From Treponema bryantii (GTDB lineage: Bacteria; Spirochaetota; Spirochaetia; Treponematales; Treponemataceae), in contig NZ_AP025286.1 of NCBI RefSeq assembly GCF_036492245.1, positions 248,001 to 312,000 of the forward strand: 64,000 bases of DNA. The letters are read 5' to 3'. This document shows positions 57,738 to 64,000 of the stretch, piece by piece (positions within the stretch are counted from its first letter, which is position 1; each line of letters opens with the position of its first letter). Both the position numbers and the translations under genes were made by a program. The notes under the pieces are model-generated. The model did not search any database, was not told the DNA's origin, and was given only the letters and a program-made list of their open reading frames with translations.

Positions 57738-60700
57738 TTAGAAACTGTAAGTCTCATACTGATGTATATATTCATTTGATATTAAGTTTGTTAAATATTT
57801 TTTGTCATCGATTGCTGCCTGAATACCAAGAGCGAAAAGTTTTTTACTTACATTACTCATGACATCCTGTTTGAATTTTGCTTCACTGCTTGGCTGAACA
57901 ATATGTGGATTCAAATCAACATAACCGTCGATAAGGCATTTCATTTCATAAAGATTTTCGCACAAGGTCATCTCATTAGATGATATTATTGGTTTTGAAC
58001 GAGTAATATTTTCTTCCTGAATGCGTTTCTGAATACGGACAAATTTTTCATCATTGTTATATTTCTTTTTAAGCATATTATTTCTGGCATTGATTTCTTT
58101 AATCTTCGCCATTACTTCATCCATATAATGAACTTCTTCTTTTGCTTCTTTTACATTTGCAGGAACAAAACCCTTTTTACGGAAGAAAGAACGGAATTCA
58201 TCTGAGAGTATTACATACTTTTCTTCTTTTTGGTCAAAGTTACCTTCAAACTCTCGTTGTACTCTTTCGAACTTTTCTTTAAGGTCATTGATTACAATTG
58301 CAAGTTCTTCTGGAACACCTTTTATAAAGCTGAAGTCAATTTCACTCAAAGCAAGGTTAATGATTCCGCTTACATCATCTTTATGGTCATTACCTTCCAG
58401 CATATTAATGCGTTCAATTCGATGGTTTACTTCTGTGATTAAAGTTGGAATTGTGCCAGGAAGCATATTGCGAACTTTTTCAGATAGTTCAGAATCTCCG
58501 CTTGAACGAATTCTGTTTATAAGAGATTTTGCATCATCAAGAGTTGTGCGAAGTTCGTACAAAACATTTTTGTCTTCTATGCTGTCCAATTGAATACGGA
58601 ACTCTTCTTGATTTGAAACATCATAATACCAGAGAACATTTTTTATTTCCTGAATTTTCTGATTGATTTCTTCTTCACTCTCTATTACCGCTGTTCCAAC
58701 AGGAAGTTCTTCTCCAGTTTCTGCAGCATCGTTTGTACGGTTCAGTTCTTTTAAGTAGCGGTCATTTGTAGAATCGAAGTTTTCTTTAATATCAACAAAG
58801 TCTACTACGTAACCATACTTAAAATCTTTATATGGACGGTTCACTCGGGTAAGAGCCTGAAGCAAATCATGCCCATCTAGTTTTCGGCCAAGATACAACT
58901 TCTTAAGACGTGGAGCATCAAAACCTGTAAGAAGCATCTGGTTTACAATGATTACATCTATAGTCTGTTTCTTTTTGAATTCTTCGATGTATTCCTTTCG
59001 TTCTTCTTTATCGCCTTCATCGTGAAGAATCAAAGTTGCAAGCAATGGCTTTTCGATTCTTGGAGCCTTCATTGGATCATAAGTTCCGGCAAGCTTCATT
59101 TCTTCATATTTTTTTGCTTCATCGTATCTCTTACACCAAAGATCATAGAAGTTTCGTGCCTGCTGGTTTGTCTTGCAAACAACCATTGCAGCAACAGTGT
59201 TATCAGCTTTTTCAATTCTGAACTTACGAATATCATCAATAATATAATCAATGAGAGCATTCAGATATTTTTCATGCTCTATAATTGTATCTCTATCAAT
59301 ATCTGATTTCTTAACTTCTACATTTCCAGCAAGTTCATCAAGAATTGCAGTAAGCTTTTCCTTGTAAACTGTCTGAATTGGTTCACGCATAAGTTTGAGT
59401 GTGTAACCATCTGCGATTGATTTATCGTAGTAATATGTATCAATATAATCGCCAAATACACGCCAACTTTCACGCTCTTCATGAAGAAGCGGAGTTCCTG
59501 TCATTGCAATCTTTATTGCATCTTTATCGGCTTCCAAAAGATTTGCAAGGAATGAACCTTCTGGATTGTATCCACGATGAGCTTCATCAATAAAGAAAAT
59601 GCGCTGTAGTTTTGTGTTATATGAGTTTTCAATATTTACTGGAGTATGGTCTTCCTTAAACTTCTGAATATTTACGACCATTATTTCCAAAGCACCTTCT
59701 TTGTTTTCTACAAGATTGTTGCTTCGGAAATCTGCCATAAGTTCATCACGACTTGAAGCAGAACGAACGTTAAGTCCTCTGCTTGCAAACTCATCTATTG
59801 CCTGTTCCATAAGGGCAATACGGTCTACGATGAAATAGAACTTTACAGCAATATTTTTATTAGCAAAGTAGTCTGTAAGACTTTTTACAGAGTAATAAGC
59901 AAGAGCTGTTTTACCAGAACCTTGTGTATGCCAGATGATTCCACTTTTTATTCTTTTGTCCAAAGCTCTGCGGATTGCAAGTGAAGCAAACATCTGCTGA
60001 TATCGCATAATGTGTTTTTGAAGCTCTGTTGTTTTTTCACCATTTTCAAGTTCGATGGTTCTTTCTACATAAGCAAAACCATAGCGAAGCAGGAAAAGAA
60101 TTCGTTCCTTACATAACATAGATGTAAGGATACGGTTTGTTGGAGTATCAATTTTACAGTTGGTAGTAAACTCTGGAAGGGAAGGAAGAGCCTGACAGTT
60201 TCTGTGGCGACATACTTTTTTTACAATGTCATCAGTAATCTGTTCATAAGGATATTTTGCGACAAAGTTTTTATCCTGTTCACGAAAAACATTATAAAAT
60301 GCTTTTTCTTTCGCTGTACAACAATAGAAGGCTCCCTGGACTGGTACACGGTTGTTGTTATCATATTCCTGATTATTAGAATAAATCATCAACTGTGTGA
60401 TGTTAAAAAATCTTCTGAAAGCTTTATTCTTAAAACGAGTATTTGTTCTATCGAACTCAGCTTTCATTCCTTCGTGATTATTAGGTTTCTTTACTTCAAT
60501 AAAAGCAAGTGGGAGTCCGTTTATAAAACATGTTATGTCTGGACGGAAATTATCTTTTGTATCTTCATTTTCACATGTAAATTCTGTTGTTACATGCCAT
60601 GTGTTATTTTCTGGATTATCAAAATCAATTAATCGAATACCCGATTTTGTTGAAAGGTAAGAATAGAATTCTTTTCCAAGGTCTTCATTATTAAGACAAC

Positions 60701-60905
60701 CAATAAGTTTTGTAAGATAGTTCTTGCAATCTTGTTCTGAAAGTGATGGATTTAATTTGGCAAGTTGTGCAAGAAAAATGTCTGTAAGAATATTAGTACT
60801 GTGATCATACTTTTCTATTTTATCAAGATATGTATAACCAAGCTTACAAAGATGCAATGCAGCAGGGACTTGAACTCTGGTATTCTCATTAAAATCTGAA
60901 GACAT
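57738..60905 (-). CDS. hsdR: Type I restriction endonuclease/translocase subunit
   Basis: 1055 residues. Nuclease: FRPDITCFINGLPLAFIEVKK with D123, E137 and K139 (PD-(D/E)xK). Helicase: Walker A HTQGSGKT (326-333), DEAH box FFIDEAHRG (439-442), TGTPLL, and QALTRVNRPYKDF as motif VI. The C-terminal third is the helical domain for docking on HsdM. All motifs look intact, so the system should cut unmethylated DNA. First gene of a seven-gene operon that runs through the TIR genes to HEPN. Confidence 0.95.
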   Translation of the reverse strand: MSSDFNENTRVQVPAALHLCKLGYTYLDKIEKYDHSTNILTDIFLAQLAKLNPSLSEQDCKNYLTKLIGCLNNEDLGKEFYSYLSTKSGIRLIDFDNPENNTWHVTTEFTCENEDTKDNFRPDITCFINGLPLAFIEVKKPNNHEGMKAEFDRTNTRFKNKAFRRFFNITQLMIYSNNQEYDNNNRVPVQGAFYCCTAKEKAFYNVFREQDKNFVAKYPYEQITDDIVKKVCRHRNCQALPSLPEFTTNCKIDTPTNRILTSMLCKERILFLLRYGFAYVERTIELENGEKTTELQKHIMRYQQMFASLAIRRALDKRIKSGIIWHTQGSGKTALAYYSVKSLTDYFANKNIAVKFYFIVDRIALMEQAIDEFASRGLNVRSASSRDELMADFRSNNLVENKEGALEIMVVNIQKFKEDHTPVNIENSYNTKLQRIFFIDEAHRGYNPEGSFLANLLEADKDAIKIAMTGTPLLHEERESWRVFGDYIDTYYYDKSIADGYTLKLMREPIQTVYKEKLTAILDELAGNVEVKKSDIDRDTIIEHEKYLNALIDYIIDDIRKFRIEKADNTVAAMVVCKTNQQARNFYDLWCKRYDEAKKYEEMKLAGTYDPMKAPRIEKPLLATLILHDEGDKEERKEYIEEFKKKQTIDVIIVNQMLLTGFDAPRLKKLYLGRKLDGHDLLQALTRVNRPYKDFKYGYVVDFVDIKENFDSTNDRYLKELNRTNDAAETGEELPVGTAVIESEEEINQKIQEIKNVLWYYDVSNQEEFRIQLDSIEDKNVLYELRTTLDDAKSLINRIRSSGDSELSEKVRNMLPGTIPTLITEVNHRIERINMLEGNDHKDDVSGIINLALSEIDFSFIKGVPEELAIVINDLKEKFERVQREFEGNFDQKEEKYVILSDEFRSFFRKKGFVPANVKEAKEEVHYMDEVMAKIKEINARNNMLKKKYNNDEKFVRIQKRIQEENITRSKPIISSNEMTLCENLYEMKCLIDGYVDLNPHIVQPSSEAKFKQDVMSNVSKKLFALGIQAAIDDKKYLTNLISNEYIHQYETYSF

Positions 60906-60925
60906 TTTAAAACTACCTTTTTTCT

Positions 60926-60934
60926 ATTATATCA
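60926..60934 (-). promoter_or_regulatory. Extended -10 promoter of the hsdR operon
   Basis: Minus strand TGATATAAT (TGN before TATAAT), about 20 bases upstream of the hsdR ATG; no clear -35 box, as expected for an extended -10 promoter. Confidence 0.55.
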
Positions 60935-60960
60935 CATCTTTTTGATTTTGTGGGGAAAAT

Positions 60961-61283
60961 CCAAGCCCAGCTTGGTCGTCCTCCAGTGGCGAAACACTGG
61001 GCGGGGGAGTGAGAAAAAGACCGAAGCATAAGCCACCACTTTGTCTGAAAGCCATTTTGTCCGAGTAGGACTGGCTTTCATGACTGGGGGCGCAATGTTG
61101 CGGGATTTTTCGAGAGGCGACGAAACGCCTCTAAGAGAGATAAACCGACGATACGGTTTGGGGCCCCGGACTGAAAATGTTATACCACGCAGTTGGTATG
61201 ACATTTTCAGTGTGGGGTACACCCAGTTTGGCAAGCCAAATTGTGGTGTAATACGGATTCCAAAAGGAATCCGCAACGTTGCG
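60961..61283. repeat. Dense array of perfect hairpins between hsdR and the mobilisation module
   Basis: No gene. Palindromes in order: CCAAGC/GCTTGG (60961-60975); CCAGTG/CACTGG (60983-61000); TGAAAGCCA/TGGCTTTCA (61046-61080) with inner GTCC/GGAC; CGCAATGTTGCG (61091-61102); AGAGGCG/CGCCTCT (61113-61132); AAACCG/CGGTTT (61142-61159); GGGGCCCC (61160-61167); ACTGAAAATGT/ACATTTTCAGT (61170-61211) with inner ATACCA/TGGTAT; TTTGGC/GCCAAA (61227-61240); CGGATTCC/GGAATCCG (61254-61273); CGCAACGTTGCG (61272-61283). Candidate roles are the oriT, a structured RNA, or a repeat element. Confidence 0.75.
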
Positions 61284-61294
61284 AAGCAGGGTAT

Positions 61295-61540
61295 TTACCA
61301 GAACATAGATGCAAAATCTTCATCGTCGGCATCTACTATATCAATAATAGAGCCACTACATTCTGGATAATAGCAATAAATCAAGTAATCATCTCCTTTA
61401 TTGAAGACTCGCATTTCTTTTCCCTGAAAAACTCCGCCACAATGAATACACCGAACCCAAGAATCAAGTTTGAAACCATCACCCCTTAATGTAGAGCGTA
61501 ACACTTTCAATCTGATTTTTTCATCTGTTACTAATTCCAT
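61295..61540 (-). CDS. Small zinc-ribbon-like protein
   Basis: 81 residues with VRCIHCGGVF (CxxC) near residue 30 and YCYYPECSGS (CxxxxC) near 56, probably one zinc site, and an acidic tail DIVDADDEDFASMFW. GGAGG precedes the ATG. Nine bases after the relaxase gene and so part of the mobilisation operon. Function unknown; similar small ribbon proteins accompany treponeme mobile elements. Confidence 0.65.
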   Translation of the reverse strand: MELVTDEKIRLKVLRSTLRGDGFKLDSWVRCIHCGGVFQGKEMRVFNKGDDYLIYCYYPECSGSIIDIVDADDEDFASMFW

Positions 61541-61549
61541 AAAAACCTC

Positions 61550-63016
61550 CTATCTATTCCACTCATAAGCATCATTAATCTTTTTCTGACGAATGATGTG
61601 CTGCTGATGTATCTGATTCTTTTCGTGAATCTGATAATCCAATTCCCCGTTATAAAACTTCTTATTGTAATCAGAAAAGTCTTCACATTTGTTTCTGTCC
61701 ATTTCATCCGCAAGATTTCTGAAGTCCGTTGGAGTTTTATGCCAAAAATTTTTGAATGCAGCTTTGTACCAGTTCAATTCAGTTGTAATTGCAGTAACAA
61801 TCTTTTTTACATTTCCAACAAATTTATTGAATCTGGAAGTAAAGTCCTCAAAACGATTGTTTTTAAATGTGCTGATTTCAGAATCAATAGACATGTTTTT
61901 TCTTTCAACTTCATCCCAAATCTGATTGTAAGCGTCAACTTTTTGTGATGAAGTTTTAAACAGACTTTTATCACGCTCTAAGTCGTTCTGCTCTAATTCA
62001 AGATTTTTAGAGTTCTGGGCAATTTCATTTTTCTGCTCATCAAGTTCTTTCTGCTTTTCGGAAAGCTGATTTTCCTTGTTAAACAAATCCAAAGATTTAA
62101 CAGTATTTGCCTGAATATCTTTTTCCAGCTGTTCAGATTTCTGATTAAAGGATTCAATATTGTTATCCAAATCAGTTCTATCCTGTTCAAGCTGCTGTTC
62201 TTTCTGTGAAAGTTTTTTCTCTTTTTTTTCGTTTTCTTTCATCTGCTGATATACAGGTTTTTGTTTGTGTGAATGCTTTTCACCAGGAGTTCTGTCTATT
62301 TTGATTCCACGTTCTTCCGCAAAATCCTGTAAATCATGCCGAACAGCTTCTTCAAACTGCTGCTGTGCAGTACCTTTACCTTTTGCAGTAACGAATCCCA
62401 TTTCGGCTAATGCACCAGACATGGAACATTGCAATTCCATTCCGGTTTTAAGTGATTTGCCAAGATGAGCAACATACACATAATCAAAATGGATATGTAC
62501 TGGACTAAAAACCTTCTGACGAGTTTCTTCATCAATTGAAAATTCATCGTTGTGAAGATAAATCCCGATTGGAACAATGTTAGGATAGTTTTCAATCAGG
62601 AAATTGCAAAAATCCTTTAATACCATGGAAGCTATTTCATCATCTGGTCTGTTGTCTCTGTTCCCCAGCTGAAGAATCATTTCATAAGCGGGCTTACGGC
62701 TTCCATCAGCTTTTGCGTTTTTGTGTTTTCCCTGACGTTTGTCGTTAAGAATTGTTTCCAGATAATTTTCAATCCGACGGTCTTTTCGCTTCTGCTTCGC
62801 ATTGTATTTTTCTCTTGCTTCGTCGAAAATCTGCCTATAGCACTTATCCAAAGAGCCACAATCAAGAATTGTTTCATGAGGTCTCGAAAGGTCGATATGC
62901 TTTTCTGAGCCTACGATTTTTGGGTCACGCTTATTGTGTAAACGCTGAATTATAGGTCTACAATGGCACATTGCCTTGTAGCCCATGAACTCTAAAGTAA
63001 AATCTTCATTTTCCAT
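61550..63016 (-). CDS. MobV/Pre-type relaxase
   Basis: 488 residues. The relaxase domain (1-235) has LHNDEFS (HxDE, H155-E158) and, after a 12-residue insertion, PVHIHFDYV (H174, H176, D178), together the metal-binding third motif of MobV relaxases; upstream HNKRDP and SRPHETI match motif I with its Asn/His environment. Residues about 245-365 are a long coiled coil rich in Gln, Glu and Lys. It nicks oriT to start conjugal mobilisation, so an oriT is expected nearby. The helper machinery is not in the window. Confidence 0.85.
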   Translation of the reverse strand: MENEDFTLEFMGYKAMCHCRPIIQRLHNKRDPKIVGSEKHIDLSRPHETILDCGSLDKCYRQIFDEAREKYNAKQKRKDRRIENYLETILNDKRQGKHKNAKADGSRKPAYEMILQLGNRDNRPDDEIASMVLKDFCNFLIENYPNIVPIGIYLHNDEFSIDEETRQKVFSPVHIHFDYVYVAHLGKSLKTGMELQCSMSGALAEMGFVTAKGKGTAQQQFEEAVRHDLQDFAEERGIKIDRTPGEKHSHKQKPVYQQMKENEKKEKKLSQKEQQLEQDRTDLDNNIESFNQKSEQLEKDIQANTVKSLDLFNKENQLSEKQKELDEQKNEIAQNSKNLELEQNDLERDKSLFKTSSQKVDAYNQIWDEVERKNMSIDSEISTFKNNRFEDFTSRFNKFVGNVKKIVTAITTELNWYKAAFKNFWHKTPTDFRNLADEMDRNKCEDFSDYNKKFYNGELDYQIHEKNQIHQQHIIRQKKINDAYEWNR

Positions 63017-63028
63017 AGGCTACTCCTT

Positions 63029-63772
63029 TTACAATGCTGCAAGAATTTCTTCTGCGGTTTTACCATTTGCAAGTTCGTCTAAAGCAAACTTTACCCCTTT
63101 GAAAAACTCCGATTTATTTATAGAAGAGTTTTCATTGGGTTTTGTTTCTTTTGGCTGTTCTGCCTTTTTGATTTCAGAATATGCCTGATTGATTGTAATT
63201 TCCCCAGAAGCGACCTTATCCAAAGTCTGTTCATCAGCTTTTTTTGAAAGCTCACGCATTTTCTGCACCTGACGTTCTGACTTTTTAAGCTGCTCTGCAA
63301 GTTTTGCATCAGTAAAATCTTCTGTAGATTTACCTTCTGATTTCGCACTCTGCTTCATTTCTTCCAGCTTTTTGAACATTGCAAAAACTTCTGAATCGCT
63401 AAGATTTCTGCGATCAAGCTGTAAATGAAGTTCATACTTCAAAGCTTCGTTTTTATCTGCAAAATCTTTATAGACGACCGGAACATATTTTATTCCTATC
63501 TGATTTGCAGCCATAAACCTGGAATTGCCATCCAGAATAGAACCATCTTTTGTTGCAATGATTGGCTGTGATTTATCAAAACCATGCTCTTTCATATCAT
63601 GCGCAATGCGTTCTACCTTTTCAGGCTCCTGAGCAAAGAGTTCCTTGAAATCTTTATCAAACTTAAGGTTTGAGATTGCAACCATCTGTATTCTTTCAGA
63701 ATCGAACTTGTTCTGAATATTCTGTTTAGCTGCTTCGAATGAAGTGCCAAATTTTTTATTGAAAAATTTCAT
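63029..63772 (-). CDS. ParB-N domain protein
   Basis: 247 residues. The ParB/Srx nucleotide-binding core is seen in VAISNLKFDKDFKELFAQEPEKVERIAHDMKEHGF, PIIATKDGSILDGNSRFMAANQIGI, then a helix-turn-helix-like segment (FTDAKLAEQLKKSERQVQKMRELSKKADEQTLDKVASGEITINQAYSEIKKAEQ). Such plasmid/ICE-borne ParB-like proteins act in partition, element copy control or as regulators. Start follows TAGGAGTAAC-like sequence. 12 bases before the relaxase gene on the minus strand. Confidence 0.8.
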   Translation of the reverse strand: MKFFNKKFGTSFEAAKQNIQNKFDSERIQMVAISNLKFDKDFKELFAQEPEKVERIAHDMKEHGFDKSQPIIATKDGSILDGNSRFMAANQIGIKYVPVVYKDFADKNEALKYELHLQLDRRNLSDSEVFAMFKKLEEMKQSAKSEGKSTEDFTDAKLAEQLKKSERQVQKMRELSKKADEQTLDKVASGEITINQAYSEIKKAEQPKETKPNENSSINKSEFFKGVKFALDELANGKTAEEILAAL

Positions 63773-63844
63773 ATGTTACTCCTATAAAATCTCAGAATCA
63801 TCATGTCCGGCCGGGTCCAAGATGATTCTGAAGATAAATTACTA

Positions 63845-64000
63845 TTACAAGTTGATATCTCTTAACGATGACCTGTAACTCTCACCCTCGAATTCTACGC
63901 TTATGCAAGTTTCTTTTAGCCTATCAAAAACGGCTTCACCGAGTTTTTTTAATAAATCCGCTTTAGAAAGGTTCGAAATTAAAACCGTTGGAAGCATGTT
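63845..64000 (-). CDS. DnaC/IstB-like ATPase, 3' end only
   Basis: The last 51 residues of a gene entering from the right edge: LPTVLISNLSKADLLKKLGEAVFDRLKE, the C-terminal sensor II region of DnaC/DnaI-type helicase loaders (PTVLISNL and GEAxxDRL). Stop TAA at 63845-63847. Upstream of the ParB-like gene, it suggests an element replication module lies beyond the window. Confidence 0.75.
   Translation of the reverse strand, partial: NMLPTVLISNLSKADLLKKLGEAVFDRLKETCISVEFEGESYRSSLRDINL

Noticed and set aside
60961-61283. Retron or group II intron RNA
   Set aside because: No reverse transcriptase nearby and the hairpins are separate short palindromes, not a recognisable msr-msd or intron domain layout.

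Overview
The window is AT-rich bacterial DNA with tightly packed short operons. It most likely comes from a gut or rumen spirochaete of the Treponema type. That is inferred from the NADase-type glycan-binding protein at the left edge and a broken relative at 18.7 kb, the GC-rich palindromic intergenic repeats, and a gene set shared between host-associated treponemes and clostridia (DUF1848, DUF3795, DUF5680, DUF6442). A clostridial host is the main alternative. No rRNA, intact tRNA or CRISPR array was seen.

Left part (1-43.8 kb): an accessory-rich chromosomal stretch of mostly one- to four-gene units on both strands. It holds a Fe-S membrane protein under a double-operator promoter, a toxin-first HigBA pair, tcdA, a thioesterase/GNAT/YjbR operon, dCMP deaminase, a MATE pump, several P-loop kinases, many GNAT acetyltransferases, small methyltransferases, a Phd/RelE pair, a GGDEF and an EAL protein, AraC regulators, and an SOS-like block (LexA-like repressor, Y-family polymerase, YolD-like protein, unknown gene) divergent from a UmuD-like protein that has lost its catalytic dyad. 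A macrodomain protein, a MazG-like enzyme, remnants of a cytidine deaminase and a Fic protein, and an ECF sigma factor complete it. Several monocistronic genes have their -10 box only 6-8 bases before the start codon, suggesting leaderless mRNAs.

Right part (44.1-64 kb): a mobile defence island. It begins at the 3' half of a tRNA-Met (CAT) gene, cut exactly at the anticodon loop (44352-44392), a typical integrase attachment scar. From right to left it carries a mobilisation/partition module (DnaC-like, ParB-like, MobV relaxase, zinc-ribbon protein), a 320-bp array of perfect hairpins, a type I restriction-modification operon (hsdR, hsdM, hsdS) that continues into two TIR-domain paralogs, an unknown gene and a HEPN/zinc-ribbon protein, and then a separate five-gene operon.

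That last operon (50821 down to 44730) is the most interesting object: a CARF-like sensor, a sigma-factor-like protein, a MoxR AAA+ ATPase with a C-terminal DUF1566/C-lectin-like domain, a 94-residue protein, and a von Willebrand A protein whose N-terminal domain resembles the 94-residue protein and carries an RNx3H HEPN-type motif. The combination suggests a nucleotide-signal-gated immune system outside any CRISPR locus; function is inferred from domains and gene order only.
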